A stretch of DNA of 64,000 nucleotides, taken from assembly GCF_001665575.1 (NCBI RefSeq), contig NZ_LZSU01000018.1, positions 62,001 through 126,000 of the forward strand, given 5' to 3'. The notes under the pieces were generated by a model. It worked only from the letters and a program-made list of their open reading frames with translations. It was not told where the DNA came from and searched no databases. Below are positions 42,701 through 52,286 of the stretch, piece by piece. Both the position numbers and the translations under genes were made by a program. Source of the DNA: Mycobacterium sp. 852013-51886_SCH5428379. Lineage in GTDB: Bacteria; Actinomycetota; Actinomycetes; Mycobacteriales; Mycobacteriaceae. The number at the start of each line of letters is the position of its first letter. Positions within the stretch are counted from its first letter, which is position 1.

Positions 42701-42931
42701 TCAGCGGCGGCGCAGGTGCGCGACGCCGACCACGATCAGCACGCCGGCGAGCGTGGCCAGCATCAGGGCCAGGACCAACAGCGGCGCGGAATACGTCAGC
42801 ACCGGGGTCTCGGGCTGCCCGGGCATGATCGGCGGCGCCACCGACGGGCGGCGCGCCGCCAGCCAGGCCGCCACGCAGCCGGCGCCCGCCGCCGCGGCCA
42901 ACACCAACTCGACGATCGCGCGTGTTCTCAC
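42701..42931 (-). CDS. Small membrane protein at the end of the heme operon
   Basis: A 76-residue protein starting at GTG in a GTGA overlap with the DUF3093 gene. Two transmembrane helices, about 7-24 (VELVLAAAAGAGCVAAWL) and about 47-68 (APLLVLALMLATLAGVLIVVG), are joined by a proline-rich loop. The position after hemB corresponds to Rv0514 of M. tuberculosis. Its role is unknown. Confidence 0.72.
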   Translation of the reverse strand: MRTRAIVELVLAAAAGAGCVAAWLAARRPSVAPPIMPGQPETPVLTYSAPLLVLALMLATLAGVLIVVGVAHLRRR

Positions 42932-43395
42932 GCGACGCGCTCCTCGACCAGCCGCTCCAGATGTTCGCGCAGCGTGGCGTGCCGCCGCGCCCATGCCTGG
43001 GCGGTCCGTTTCCCCGTCAGGGTCAGACCGATCCCCTTCCGGCCGCGGGGCACCCCGGTCAATTCGCCGAGCGCCCGCGCCGACTCCCACTTCTGCACCT
43101 CGGAACCACCTGCCGGTGGGAGGACCTTGACGATGTCGGCGACCTTGATGATCTCGGCGCCCTGCCGCAGCGTCAGCGTCGTCAGTTCCACCGAGGTGTG
43201 GACGCGGGCGGCGTGGACCTGCACGGAGAGGAACCCCGACACCAGCACCAGGAACAGTCCCGGCACCAGCGGTTGCATGCCGTAGCCGGCCGACAGCTGG
43301 ATCGCCAGCATCGCCCCGCCCGCCGCCGGGCCGGCCAGCAACCACCACCAGCTCGCGCCCGGTTCGTAGAACAGTCGCTCGTCGGGCGCCGTCAC
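42928..43395 (-). CDS. DUF3093-type membrane protein
   Basis: A 155-residue protein. Two helices (about 15-35 and 41-60) follow the N-terminal FYEPGASWWWLLAGP, the pattern of DUF3093. The soluble part after residue 65 ends with LTLTGKRTAQAWARRHATLREHLERL. A GTG start in a GTGA overlap with the upstream gene is preferred to an ATG 24 bases earlier. Linked to hemB through overlapping genes; it might be an accessory to heme synthesis or simply co-transcribed. Confidence 0.75.
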   Translation of the reverse strand: MTAPDERLFYEPGASWWWLLAGPAAGGAMLAIQLSAGYGMQPLVPGLFLVLVSGFLSVQVHAARVHTSVELTTLTLRQGAEIIKVADIVKVLPPAGGSEVQKWESARALGELTGVPRGRKGIGLTLTGKRTAQAWARRHATLREHLERLVEERVA

Positions 43396-43838
43396 GCGGG
43401 ATCCTTCCGGTCGAACCACTCGGACGCACCGCGCCGGGTGAGCAGGACCGTGCCCGCAGCGATCGGCACCAGCGACAGCAGGGCGATGGTGTTCGCGATC
43501 CCACCGCCCGCTGCCAAGATCACCAACACGACCGCAACGGCCAGCGCCAGCGCGATCGTCGCGCGCCGAAACCTGGCGTCCCCCTGGCGCGCCCGGCCGG
43601 CGACAAAGGCCAGCGCTCCACCGGCTAGGACGGAACCGATTCCCATACCCCGTTGGATCAGCAAGAAGGACTCGACCGACTCATTCGTGACATCGGCGCG
43701 GAACTGGCTGCGGAGAGTCTCGAACGTCACCGTCGCCGAGAGCAGACCACCGAGCAGCAGCAGGACCGCGCCGCCGACCAGGAGCCAAAACGCGATGTCG
43801 ACGACGCGCGGCCGCGACGGGGTGGGCGAAGCGCTCAT
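43392..43838 (-). CDS. Membrane protein in the heme operon
   Basis: A 148-residue protein with four predicted helices at about 15-35, 62-80, 90-110 and 113-130. The loop between helices 1 and 2 (TFETLRSQFRADVTNESVES) is probably extracytoplasmic and the C-terminus (RRGASEWFDRKDPA) cytoplasmic. It resembles the 144-residue protein encoded just upstream in layout, hinting at duplication. Function unknown. Confidence 0.75.
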   Translation of the reverse strand: MSASPTPSRPRVVDIAFWLLVGGAVLLLLGGLLSATVTFETLRSQFRADVTNESVESFLLIQRGMGIGSVLAGGALAFVAGRARQGDARFRRATIALALAVAVVLVILAAGGGIANTIALLSLVPIAAGTVLLTRRGASEWFDRKDPA

Positions 43839-43858
43839 GGTCGGGTCAGCCTAGCTGC

Positions 43859-44293
43859 TCACCGCGTGAAGAAGGCGTCGGCGTCCTTGCGGTGCAACAG
43901 GAACAGCCCCCCGGCGACCAGCACCGAACCCACGATCGCCGCGCCCGCGTAACCGACCGCGGTCACCGCCGACTCCCGTTGCACGGTGAACAGGTTGGTC
44001 ACGGTGTAGACGATCGACCCGAAGCCACCGGCGCTGAGCACGGTGCGCGACCAGCGGTAGCCCTGCCGCATCAGCAGCAGGAACGTCACGACGAGCGCGC
44101 TGACGACGACCAGCACCAGGACCGACATGCCGCGCAGGAACAGCGACGAGCCGCCGACCGGTGAGGTGAAGTTGTCGAGCAGGTAGGCGGTCGCCAGCAG
44201 TGGCAGCGCGGCGACCCACAGCCAGAACCCGGTGTCGACATCGGGAGGCCGGGTGGGTGACGGTTCGGCCGGGCGGGTGGACGGCGCGGTCAT
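43859..44293 (-). CDS. Membrane protein overlapping hemB (Rv0513-like position)
   Basis: A 144-residue protein with a proline-rich cytoplasmic start (TRPAEPSPTRPPDVDTGFWLWV) and four helices (about 20-38, 50-70, 80-100, 108-130). The ATG overlaps the hemB stop by four bases. It ends HRKDADAFFTR, similar to the end of the next protein in the operon. No catalytic motif is visible. Confidence 0.76.
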   Translation of the reverse strand: MTAPSTRPAEPSPTRPPDVDTGFWLWVAALPLLATAYLLDNFTSPVGGSSLFLRGMSVLVLVVVSALVVTFLLLMRQGYRWSRTVLSAGGFGSIVYTVTNLFTVQRESAVTAVGYAGAAIVGSVLVAGGLFLLHRKDADAFFTR

Positions 44294-45261
44294 GCCAGCC
44301 AGCCGGCCACCTCGGCGGCCCAGTAGGTCAGCACGATGTCCGCGCCCGCACGCCGGATGCCGATGAGCGCTTCGAGTGCCGAGGCCTGCAGGTCGATCCA
44401 CCCGTTGGCGGCGGCGGCGCTGATCATCGCGTACTCACCGGAGATCTGATACGCCGCGACCGGCACCGGCGAGATGTCGGCGCATGCGCGCACCACGTCC
44501 AGATACGACATGGCCGGCTTGACCATCACCATGTCGGCGCCCTCGGCGATGTCGAGTTCGATCTCGCGCAGCGCTTCGCGGGCGTTGCCGCTGTCCTGCT
44601 GATAGGTCCGGCGGTCCCCCTGCAGGCTGGATCCGACGGCTTCGCGGAACGGGCCGTAGAACGCCGAGGCGAATTTCGCCGCATACGCGAGGATCGCCAC
44701 ATCGGTGTGCCCGGCGCCGTCGAGGCCGTCGCGGATCGCGGCCACCTGACCGTCCATCATCCCGCTCGGGGCGACCACGTGCGCCCCCGACTGTGCTTGC
44801 GCGACAGCCAGTTTCACGTACTGCTGATTGGTGGCGTCGTTATCGACGCGTCCGCGGTCGTCCAGCACGCCGCAGTGGCCGTGATCGGTGAACTCGTCCA
44901 GGCAGGTGTCGGCCATGATCACGGTGTCGTCGCCGAGGTCCTTGGCCAGATCACGCAGCGCGACGTTGAGGATGCCGTCCGCGTCGATGCCGACCGAACC
45001 GCGCGGATCCTTGTCCTCGTCGCGGGGCACGCCGAAGAGCATCAGCCCGCCCACGCCTGCGGCCACCGCGTCGGCGGCCGCACGGCGCAGCGAATCCCGG
45101 GTGTGCTGCACGACGCCCGGCATCGAGGAGATCTCCCGCGGTGCGTCGATCCCGTCGGCGACGAACATCGGCAGCACCAGATGCCTTGGCTCCAGGGAGG
45201 TTTCGGCGACCAACCGGCGCATGGCCGGGGTGGAGCGCAACCTGCGCGGACGCTGACGCAT
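44290..45261 (-). CDS. hemB: Delta-aminolevulinic acid dehydratase (porphobilinogen synthase)
   Basis: HemB condenses two 5-aminolevulinate molecules to porphobilinogen. The 323-residue TIM barrel has the metal-site segment DTCLDEFTDHGHCGVLDDRG (about 114-133), catalytic lysines in ILAYAAKFAS (about 193) and DMVMVKPAMSYLD (about 246), and SGEYAMI (about 270). The cysteine-poor metal site resembles the magnesium-type enzymes. It starts 17 bases after the hemD stop and corresponds to Rv0512. Confidence 0.96.
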   Translation of the reverse strand: MRQRPRRLRSTPAMRRLVAETSLEPRHLVLPMFVADGIDAPREISSMPGVVQHTRDSLRRAAADAVAAGVGGLMLFGVPRDEDKDPRGSVGIDADGILNVALRDLAKDLGDDTVIMADTCLDEFTDHGHCGVLDDRGRVDNDATNQQYVKLAVAQAQSGAHVVAPSGMMDGQVAAIRDGLDGAGHTDVAILAYAAKFASAFYGPFREAVGSSLQGDRRTYQQDSGNAREALREIELDIAEGADMVMVKPAMSYLDVVRACADISPVPVAAYQISGEYAMISAAAANGWIDLQASALEALIGIRRAGADIVLTYWAAEVAGWLA

Positions 45262-45277
45262 GATCAGCGGCTGATCC

Positions 45278-46933
45278 TCACCGGCGACGGCTCTTCTTGC
45301 GCGGCGGGGGCAGCGCACCCTCGGCGCGCAGCCGCGCGGCGTGCTCGGCGAGCGCCTCGACGAGCGGACCGACGGCGGCCACCTCGGGCTGCACGTCGAC
45401 GCGCAGGCCGAACTCGGCGGCGGTCTCGGCGGTCTTGGGCCCGATGCACGCGACGATCGTGCGCGCATGCGGCTTACCCGCGATCCCGACCAGGTTGCGC
45501 ACCGTCGAACTCGACGTGAAGCACACGGCGTCGAAGCCACCGGTTTTGATCATCTCGCGGGTCGACGCCGGCGGCGGTGCCGCGCGCACGGTCCGGTAGG
45601 CGGTGACGTCCTCGATCTCCCAGCCGCGCTCGCGCAGCCCTTCGGCCAGGGTCTCGGTGGCGATGTCCGCACGGGGCAGCAGCACCCGGTTGACCGGGTC
45701 GAAGATGTCGTCGTACGGCGGGAACTCATCGAGCAGTCCCAGCGAGGACTGCTCGCCGGTCGGCACCAACTCCGGGTTGATCCCGAATGCGCGGACACGG
45801 TCCGCGGTGGCCTGACCGACGCATGCGATCTTCACCCCGGCGAACGCGCGGGCGTCGAGACCGAACTCGTTGAACTTCTCCCACACCGCGCGCACCGCGT
45901 TGGTGGAGGTGAACACGACCCACTGGAAGCGGCCGTCCACCAGACCCTTGACCGCACGCTCCATCTGCGCAGGGCTGCGCGGCGGCTCGACGGCGATGGT
46001 CGGGACCTCGATCGGCAGCGCGCCGTGGCCGACCAGCTTCTCGCTCATCTCGCCGGCCTGATCCTTGGTGCGCGGCACCAGCACGGTCCAGCCGTACAGC
46101 GCGCGGCTCTCCCACCAGTTCAGCTTCGCCCGGTGCGCCACCGTGCGGCCGATCGTGACGACCAGCGGCCCGGTCAGCGGGCTCGCAGCGGCGCCGGTCG
46201 GTTCGGGGCTGACCAGGACGGCCTTGTCGACCAGCCCGAACAGCGTCGACTCCACCGAGCGCTGCTGGCAGGTGGTGCCCTGCGCCGTGACGACGGCGGG
46301 GGTGGAGTCGGCCAGGCCGTACTCGATCAGGGTGCGGGCCGCATCGGGCAGATGCGAGGCGGTCGCGTGCAGGATCAGCGGACCCGGCGCCGCAGCGAGA
46401 GCGGCCCAGTCGACATTGGGATCGCGCACGTCGGCGACGGTGTGGGTGGAGCCGAGCGGCAGACCGGCGTACGTCGGCACCGCAGTGGTGTCCGGCAGGC
46501 CCGGCACGATCTCGAAGTTCGCGTGGCTCTTCGCCAGGGCGTTGATCTCGGCGATCACCGCGTCGACCGACAACGGGTCACCGGCGACCAGGCGCACGAC
46601 GTCGACGCCGTGCTTGGCCTCACCGGCCAGCGTCTTGGCCACCTCCGCCGGATCACCGAGTGCGGGCCGCACATCCGGCCCGCCGGGGATCGTCGCCGCC
46701 GCGTCACCGTCGGCCGCCTCGGCCGGCTCCGGCCCCGACGGCGGGGGCAGGTGCGCGCCGACGAGCGTCAGCACCGCTTCGGGGACGTCGGGGTCGGTGA
46801 AGACCAGCGCGGCATTGGCGAGCACGCTGTGCGCCCGGGTGGTCAGCAGACCCGGGTCACCCGGGCCCGCGCCCACGAACGTGATGCGGCCCGGCTTCAT
46901 CTTGCGCCCGCGCCCGCTCTCCTGCCGAGTCAT
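45278..46933 (-). CDS. hemD: Uroporphyrinogen-III synthase fused to a CobA/SUMT-like methyltransferase domain
   Basis: A 551-residue fusion. Residues about 15-260 look like uroporphyrinogen-III C-methyltransferase (FVGAGPGDPGLLTTRA; EIVPGLPDTTAVPTYAGLPLG), but the usual GGDPFxFGRG motif is degenerate (LVAGDPLSVDA), so methylation is uncertain. Residues about 275-540 are the HemD domain (LYGWTVLVPRTKDQAG; VFTSTNAVRAVWEKF; AVCFTSSSTVRN), which closes hydroxymethylbilane to uroporphyrinogen III. An alternative ATG lies 33 bases downstream. The C-terminus is very basic. Corresponds to Rv0511. Confidence 0.93.
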   Translation of the reverse strand: MTRQESGRGRKMKPGRITFVGAGPGDPGLLTTRAHSVLANAALVFTDPDVPEAVLTLVGAHLPPPSGPEPAEAADGDAAATIPGGPDVRPALGDPAEVAKTLAGEAKHGVDVVRLVAGDPLSVDAVIAEINALAKSHANFEIVPGLPDTTAVPTYAGLPLGSTHTVADVRDPNVDWAALAAAPGPLILHATASHLPDAARTLIEYGLADSTPAVVTAQGTTCQQRSVESTLFGLVDKAVLVSPEPTGAAASPLTGPLVVTIGRTVAHRAKLNWWESRALYGWTVLVPRTKDQAGEMSEKLVGHGALPIEVPTIAVEPPRSPAQMERAVKGLVDGRFQWVVFTSTNAVRAVWEKFNEFGLDARAFAGVKIACVGQATADRVRAFGINPELVPTGEQSSLGLLDEFPPYDDIFDPVNRVLLPRADIATETLAEGLRERGWEIEDVTAYRTVRAAPPPASTREMIKTGGFDAVCFTSSSTVRNLVGIAGKPHARTIVACIGPKTAETAAEFGLRVDVQPEVAAVGPLVEALAEHAARLRAEGALPPPRKKSRRR

Positions 46934-46956
46934 CTGTCGCTCACTCCGCTCTACAG

Positions 46957-47934
46957 CTAGTGGTGATCCGCCATCAGCTCGCGCGCCCCGAGTTCGAACA
47001 ACTCCGCGGCCACCGAGACCCCCAGGTCTGCGGCCCCGTCGGGAGTTCCGACACCGGACGCGCGGATCACGTCGGATCCGTCCAGCGCCGCCACGCAGCT
47101 GCGTAGCGACACCTCTTCGAAGACGCGGCCATCCTCATCGATAGACTCGACCACCTCGGCGATCGCGCCCACCGGTGCGGAGCAACCCGCCTCCAGTTCG
47201 GCGAGCAGGACGCGCTCGGCGGTGACCGCCGCACGCGTGTCGGTGTCGTCGAGCTCCGACAGCAGTGCGACGAGTCCGGTGTCGTCCGCGCGGCACTCGA
47301 CCGCGAGGGCGCCCTGAGCCGGCGCTGGCAACATCTGCACCGGCTCGAGGGTCTCGGTGACATACGCCAGTCGCCCGATGCGGGCCAACCCCGCGCGTGC
47401 GACCACGATGCCGTCGAGATCACCGTTGCCAACCCTGTTCAACCTGGTATCTAGGTTGCCTCTTAGGGGGCGGATTTCCAAACCGAGACCCAGTGCTCTA
47501 AGCTGCGCCGCCCGTCGCGGGCTGGACGTGCCGATGATCGAACCCGCCGGCAACTCCCCCAACACGAGTCCGTCGCGGGCGACCAGCGCATCACGGGGGT
47601 CCTCCCGCGGCGGCACGGCGGCGATGACGAACCGCGGATCCTTGGCCGTGGGCAGATCCTTGTATGAGTGCACCGCGGCGTCGACACGCCCGTCTGCGAT
47701 CGCCTCCCGCAGCGCGGCGGTGAACACGCCCACCCCGATGTCGGCGATCGGTCCCTGGTTGCGGTCGCCCTCGGTGGAGATGAGCACGAGCTCGGCCTGG
47801 TGGCCGTTGGCGATCAGCGCGTCGCGGATGGTGCCGGCCTGGGTGGTCGCCAGCAGGCTGGCTCGGGTCCCGATGCGAATCGTCGGCGGGCCGGAGCGCA
47901 GCGACCCGGGGGAGGCAGGCTGAGACTTGGTCAA
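46957..47934 (-). CDS. hemC: Porphobilinogen deaminase (hydroxymethylbilane synthase)
   Basis: HemC polymerises four porphobilinogens. The 325-residue enzyme starts at TTG, three bases after the hemA stop. Motifs: [15 protein letters not shown] (about 19-33), HSYKDLPT (about 89), [13 protein letters not shown] (about 138), [11 protein letters not shown] (about 159) and the dipyrromethane-binding cysteine in [10 protein letters not shown] (about 256). The first 17 residues extend beyond the usual start of the family, so an internal start cannot be excluded. Corresponds to Rv0510. Confidence 0.96.
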   Translation of the reverse strand: MTKSQPASPGSLRSGPPTIRIGTRASLLATTQAGTIRDALIANGHQAELVLISTEGDRNQGPIADIGVGVFTAALREAIADGRVDAAVHSYKDLPTAKDPRFVIAAVPPREDPRDALVARDGLVLGELPAGSIIGTSSPRRAAQLRALGLGLEIRPLRGNLDTRLNRVGNGDLDGIVVARAGLARIGRLAYVTETLEPVQMLPAPAQGALAVECRADDTGLVALLSELDDTDTRAAVTAERVLLAELEAGCSAPVGAIAEVVESIDEDGRVFEEVSLRSCVAALDGSDVIRASGVGTPDGAADLGVSVAAELFELGARELMADHH

Positions 47935-47937
47935 GTG

Positions 47938-49308
47938 CTACTCGGACTTGTCGATGTCGGTCACCGCGGCGCTGAACGGATCGAGCCCTGGGACGAGCGG
48001 CAGTTCGCCGCCGGCGACGGCATCGACAGCCTGTTGATCGAGCTCGAAGAGCTCCCGCAGCGCCTCGGCGTAGCTGTCGCCACCCGGAGCGCTGGCCAGT
48101 TGCTTGACCCGGACCGTGGGAGCGTGCAGCAGCTTGTCCACGACCCGGCGCACCGTCTTGGCGACCTCGTCGCGGTGGGCGGCCTCGAGGCCGGGCAGCC
48201 GGTGGTCCAGCCGCAGCAGCTCCGCCTCGACCACATCGGCGGCCCGCTGCCGTAGCGCGGTCACCGTGGGGGTCACCTCGGCCATCCGCTGACCGGTCAG
48301 GTAGGCGGCGACCTCGGTCGCGACGATGGTGCGCGCAGCCTCGGCGTCGGATGCCGCGGCGCGCGCCGACGGCTCGCGCTGGATGCGGTCCATGTCGATG
48401 ACGTAGACGCCGGGCAGGCCCGCGATCGCCGGATCGACATCGCGGGGCATGCCGAGGTCGCAGATCACCAGCTCACGCTGTTCGGGTCGGCCGGTCAGCG
48501 CGCGGTGGGCGTCGGCGAGCGAGACCACCGGGCGTACGGCGCCGGTCGAGGAGATCACGACGTCGGCGTCGGCGAGTGCGTGCGCGATGTCGTCGAAGCT
48601 GTGGGAGTCGGCGGTCACGCCCTGTTCGCGCAGGTTCTCGGCCAGCCGGCGGGCGCGCGGCAGAGAGCGGTTGACCACGTGCACACGGTCGATACCGGCG
48701 CGGACGAGGTGCTTGGCCGACAGCGCGCCCATGCTGCCGGCGCCGATGACGACCGCGGTGCGGCCGGCCAGCGCGCCGAGCCGGGCCTCGGCCATGCCGA
48801 GCGCCACCGACACCACCGACGCGCCTGCGGCGTCGATCCCGGTCTCGGAGTGCACCCGCTTGCCGACCGACAGCGCGCGCTGCGACAGCTCGTGCAGGGT
48901 GCGGCCGACGGTCTGGTTGGCCTCGGCGGCCGCGTAGGCGCGGCGAACCTGGCCCAGGACCTGCTGTTCTCCGATCACGGCGGAGTCCAGTCCGCTGGCG
49001 ACGGCGAAGAGGTGTTCGACGGCGGCCTCGGCGTAGCGCACGTAGGCGTACTTCGTCAGATCGTTGAGCGTCATGCCGCAGTGCTCGGCCAGTACCTGCC
49101 CGATCACCGACAGACCGCCGTGGAACGCGTCGACGACGGCGTAGATCTCGACGCGGTTGCAGGTGGACAGCACCATCGCCTCGGTGACCAGTGCCGACTG
49201 CAGAAGCTGGTCGACGATTTTGGCCTGGTCGGATTCGTCCGTGCTCAATTGTTCGAGCACAGACACCGGGGCACTGCGGTGCGAAACCCCGAACAGCAGA
49301 ACGCTCAT
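47938..49308 (-). CDS. hemA: Glutamyl-tRNA reductase
   Basis: HemA reduces glutamyl-tRNA to glutamate-1-semialdehyde, the first committed step of C5-pathway heme synthesis. The 456-residue protein has [15 protein letters not shown] (about 5-19), the nucleophile cysteine in [11 protein letters not shown] (about 50), GEEQVLGQVR-like [13 protein letters not shown] (about 112) and the NADPH site [15 protein letters not shown] (about 188). It leads an eight-gene operon that continues to 42701. HemL, which uses its product, is in the neighbouring operon. Confidence 0.96.
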   Translation of the reverse strand: MSVLLFGVSHRSAPVSVLEQLSTDESDQAKIVDQLLQSALVTEAMVLSTCNRVEIYAVVDAFHGGLSVIGQVLAEHCGMTLNDLTKYAYVRYAEAAVEHLFAVASGLDSAVIGEQQVLGQVRRAYAAAEANQTVGRTLHELSQRALSVGKRVHSETGIDAAGASVVSVALGMAEARLGALAGRTAVVIGAGSMGALSAKHLVRAGIDRVHVVNRSLPRARRLAENLREQGVTADSHSFDDIAHALADADVVISSTGAVRPVVSLADAHRALTGRPEQRELVICDLGMPRDVDPAIAGLPGVYVIDMDRIQREPSARAAASDAEAARTIVATEVAAYLTGQRMAEVTPTVTALRQRAADVVEAELLRLDHRLPGLEAAHRDEVAKTVRRVVDKLLHAPTVRVKQLASAPGGDSYAEALRELFELDQQAVDAVAGGELPLVPGLDPFSAAVTDIDKSE

Positions 49309-49405
49309 GGCCTCATCACCACGTCATCCACGTTAATGGTTTATGAGCGTGCCTACCAAATTTCGCCCGGTTCCCATCCAGTTCCCTTCGTCACGCTTCG
49401 ACCGG

Positions 49406-49708
49406 TCAGCGGGCGAGGTCGGCGACCAGCCGTTCTTCGTCGATCTCCCAGTAGCTGTGCTCGCGGCCGTCGAGCATGACCACCGGCAGCCGGTCGCCGT
49501 ATTCGGCGCGCAGGGCGGGGTCGCCGTCGGCGGCGGCGTTGTCGACGTCGGTCACGGTCAGCGTGAAGTCGTACTGCCCGGCCAGCTCGGCGAGCCGGGC
49601 TGCGACCCGCGCGCAGATGGTGCAGGTACCCCGCGTCAACAGCACCACCTGGTGCGGCGCACCCGAACGTGCGCCTGCCGATTCGGTGTTCGCCTCCTGA
49701 TCCACCAC
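49406..49708 (-). CDS. Glutaredoxin-like (DUF836) protein, Rv0508-like
   Basis: A 100-residue thioredoxin-fold protein. I chose the GTG at 49708; an ATG at 49765 would overlap the divergent HAD gene. The redox site is TRGTCTICARVAARL with a CxxC pair (CTIC, about 30-33), and the cis-proline motif is DRLPVVMLDGREHSYWEI. This belongs to the DUF836 glutaredoxin-like family. It lies between hemA and a divergent phosphatase gene; a link to hemA is suggested by conserved order with Rv0508. Confidence 0.83.
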   Translation of the reverse strand: MVDQEANTESAGARSGAPHQVVLLTRGTCTICARVAARLAELAGQYDFTLTVTDVDNAAADGDPALRAEYGDRLPVVMLDGREHSYWEIDEERLVADLAR

Positions 49709-49743
49709 GTCAGTATCCGCCCCCGGTGTCCTAATGTTGGCCT

Positions 49744-50625
49744 GTGTCCGAAACCGGGGGTACACACGCCGAACGTCAGCAGATCGCCGGTGACGCCAGC
49801 GCCGAGGCCGCCGTCACCGAACTGGCCGCCGAGCCCGCACCCGTCACTCCGGCGCCGCCGCCGGATCTGACGGCCGCGGCGTTCTTCGACGTCGACAACA
49901 CGCTCGTCCACGGTTCCTCGCTGGTGCACTTCGCCCGCGGTCTGGCGTCCCGCAAGTTCTTCACCTACACCGACGTCCTCGGCTTCGTCTACGCGCAGGC
50001 CAAGTTCCAGCTCACGGGCCGGGAGAACAGCGACGACGTCGCGGCCGGACGCACCAAGGCGCTCGCGTTCATCGAAGGCCGGTCGACCGCCGAACTCGCC
50101 GCCGTCGGCGAGGAGATCTACGACGAGATCATCGCCGACAAGATCTGGCCGGGCACCCGCGCGCTCGCCCAGATGCATCTCGACGCCGGCCAGCAGGTGT
50201 GGCTCGTCACGGCGACGCCGTACGAGCTGGCCGCGACCATCGCCCGGCGGCTCGGACTGACCGGCGCGCTGGGCACCGTCGCCGAATCCGTCGACGGCGT
50301 GTTCACCGGCCGACTCGTCGGCGACATCCTGCACGGCACCGGCAAGGCGCACGCCGTCCGCTCGCTGGCGATCCGCGAGGGCCTCAACCTGCGCCGCTGC
50401 ACGGCCTACTCGGACAGCTTCAACGACGTGCCGATGCTGTCGCTGGTCGGCACGGCGGTCGCGATCAACCCGGACGCGGCGCTGCGCAGCGTGGCCCGTG
50501 AACGCGGCTGGGAGATCCGCGACTTCCGCACCGCGCGCAAGGCCGCCCGCGTCGGGGTGCCGTCCGCGGTGGCGCTCGGTGCGCTGGGCGGGGCGCTGGC
50601 CGCGGTGGTGTCGCGCCGTCAGTAG
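49744..50625 (+). CDS. serB1: HAD-IB family hydrolase (SerB-like, Rv0505c-like)
   Basis: A 293-residue HAD-IB protein starting at GTG. After a 40-residue low-complexity N-terminus, motif I is [13 protein letters not shown] (about 48-60), motif II is LVTATPYEL (about 157) and motif IV is [13 protein letters not shown] (about 221). This fits the phosphoserine phosphatase-like branch; a hydrophobic C-terminal helix (about 268-290) may anchor it. Order matches serB1 (Rv0505c). Other HAD-IB proteins dephosphorylate lysophospholipids, so the serine assignment is not certain. Confidence 0.83.
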   Translation: MSETGGTHAERQQIAGDASAEAAVTELAAEPAPVTPAPPPDLTAAAFFDVDNTLVHGSSLVHFARGLASRKFFTYTDVLGFVYAQAKFQLTGRENSDDVAAGRTKALAFIEGRSTAELAAVGEEIYDEIIADKIWPGTRALAQMHLDAGQQVWLVTATPYELAATIARRLGLTGALGTVAESVDGVFTGRLVGDILHGTGKAHAVRSLAIREGLNLRRCTAYSDSFNDVPMLSLVGTAVAINPDAALRSVARERGWEIRDFRTARKAARVGVPSAVALGALGGALAAVVSRRQ

Positions 50626-50647
50626 GCGCTGATAGGCTCGCGCAGTC

Positions 50648-51181
50648 ATGGCCATCGCTGAAGACATCATCGGAACCCACTACCGGTACCCCGACTACTT
50701 CGAGGTCGGCCGGGAGAAGATCCGCGAGTTCGCCAAGGCGGTCAAGGACGACCACCCGGCCCACTACGACGAGGCCGCCGCCAAGGAATCGGGCTACGAC
50801 CAGCTCATCGCGTCGCTGACGTTCCTGGCCGTCGCCGGTCGCCGAGTGCAGGCCGAGATCTTCAACCAGTTCGACATCCCGATCAACATGGAGCGGGTGT
50901 TGCACCGCGACCAGAAGATCACGTTCCACCGGCCCGTCCTCGCCGGCGACAAGCTGTTCTTCGACTCGTACCTCGACTCGGTGATCGAGGCGCACGGCAC
51001 CGTCGTCACGGAGGTCCGCGGCGAGGTCAGCGACGAGAACGGCGAACCGGTGCTGACCAGCGTGGTCACCGTGATCGGCGAGGCCGCGCACGACGACGAG
51101 GCCGATGAGGTGACCGCCAACATCAAGGCGCGCCGGGACGCGGCGATCGCGAAGATGGTCGCCGGGCAGAACGCCCAGTAG
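50648..51181 (+). CDS. MaoC/FAS1-type hot-dog dehydratase (UPF0336, Rv0504c-like)
   Basis: A 177-residue hot-dog-fold protein of the family that includes mycolic-acid dehydratase subunit HadA. The opening [21 protein letters not shown] (about 13-33) and [10 protein letters not shown] (about 34) are highly typical, with [21 protein letters not shown] forming the central strands. Partner subunits (HadB-like) carry the hydratase histidine; no partner is encoded next to it. It probably dehydrates a beta-hydroxyacyl-ACP or CoA. It follows the HAD gene by 22 bases. Confidence 0.85.
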   Translation: MAIAEDIIGTHYRYPDYFEVGREKIREFAKAVKDDHPAHYDEAAAKESGYDQLIASLTFLAVAGRRVQAEIFNQFDIPINMERVLHRDQKITFHRPVLAGDKLFFDSYLDSVIEAHGTVVTEVRGEVSDENGEPVLTSVVTVIGEAAHDDEADEVTANIKARRDAAIAKMVAGQNAQ

Positions 51182-51190
51182 CCAGGGACG

Positions 51191-52255
51191 TCAGCCGAAG
51201 AACATGTTCCGGCGGCCGGCGAGCAGCTGGTAGAGCGTCTGCTGGATGGTCTCGCGGACCTGGTCGGTCAGCTCGAAGGTGATCATCGGATCGTCGGCGG
51301 CGCCGTCCTCGTAGTCGGCGGTGGGGATCGGCTCACCGAACTGGATGTGCCACTTCGACGGCAACGGCACCACCCCGAGCGGCCCGGCGAGCGGGAACAG
51401 CGGCGTGATCGGGAAGTACGGCAGACCCAGGAGCCGCGCGAGCAACTTCACGTCGGCGACCATCGGGTAGATCTCCTCGGAGCCGACGATCGAGCACGGC
51501 ACGATGGGTGCACCGGTGCGCAGCGCGGCCGACACGAAGCCGCCCCGGCCGAATCGCTGCAGCTTGTAGCGGTCCTTGAACTGCTTGCCCAGCCCCTTGT
51601 AGCCCTCGGGGAACACCGCGGTGAGGTGGCCGGCGGCGAGCAGGCGGTGGGCGTCGGACGTGCACGCCATGGTGTGGCCGGCCTTGCGGGCGGCCTGGCC
51701 GACCATCGGCAGGTCGAAGACCAGATCGGCGGCCAGCAGTCGCAGATCCCGGTGGGCGGGGTGCTTGTCCTTGACGGCCACCGACGTCATCAGACCGTCG
51801 AAGGGCAGCACGCCGGCGTGGTTGGCCACCACCAGCGCGGCGCCTTCGTCGGGCAGATTCTCCACACCGCTGACCTCGACCCGGAACCACGAGTTGAACA
51901 GTCCACGCAGCAAAGGCAGGAAGACGGCGTTGTTGAGGTGGGAGTCGAAGCCGAACTCGTCGACCTCGTAATCGCCGGTCATCCGCTTGCGGACGAAGTC
52001 CGCGACCGCGGAGATGCGCAGCGCCAGTTCGGTGGGTTCTGCTTCCGGCGCAGCGGCGCCGGCGCCGCCACGATGGGCGTCGATCTCGCGCACCACCGCC
52101 GCGATCTGCTCGGCGGAGGCCGGACCGCCCGAGTCAGCGAGCAGCGACGGGTGCCGACGGGCGGCGTCGGACCGGCTCGCCGAGCGTCGAGCGGCCGCCC
52201 CTCGGCCTGAATTCCCGTGCAGCGGAATCACTTTGGCTTTGGACTCGCCCGCCAC
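51191..52255 (-). CDS. Lysophospholipid acyltransferase family protein (Rv0502-like)
   Basis: A 354-residue 1-acyl-glycerol-3-phosphate acyltransferase-like (PlsC) protein. The catalytic HxxxxD motif is VVANHAGVLPFDG (about 142-154), and the glycerol-phosphate-type motif is AVFPEGYKGLGKQF (about 214-227). Residues 1-90 are a basic, flexible N-terminal extension containing GRGAAARRSASRS. It should transfer acyl groups in lipid or glycolipid synthesis at the membrane. It is followed upstream by the epimerase gene on the same strand. Confidence 0.87.
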   Translation of the reverse strand: MAGESKAKVIPLHGNSGRGAAARRSASRSDAARRHPSLLADSGGPASAEQIAAVVREIDAHRGGAGAAAPEAEPTELALRISAVADFVRKRMTGDYEVDEFGFDSHLNNAVFLPLLRGLFNSWFRVEVSGVENLPDEGAALVVANHAGVLPFDGLMTSVAVKDKHPAHRDLRLLAADLVFDLPMVGQAARKAGHTMACTSDAHRLLAAGHLTAVFPEGYKGLGKQFKDRYKLQRFGRGGFVSAALRTGAPIVPCSIVGSEEIYPMVADVKLLARLLGLPYFPITPLFPLAGPLGVVPLPSKWHIQFGEPIPTADYEDGAADDPMITFELTDQVRETIQQTLYQLLAGRRNMFFG

Positions 52256-52286
52256 GTCAGTACCTTCTCCCCGAATTCAGCTCTGC

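Noticed and set aside
49309..49405. Rex-type or other redox operator upstream of hemA
   Set aside because: AT-rich bases and a possible -10 are visible, but no convincing palindrome could be defined.
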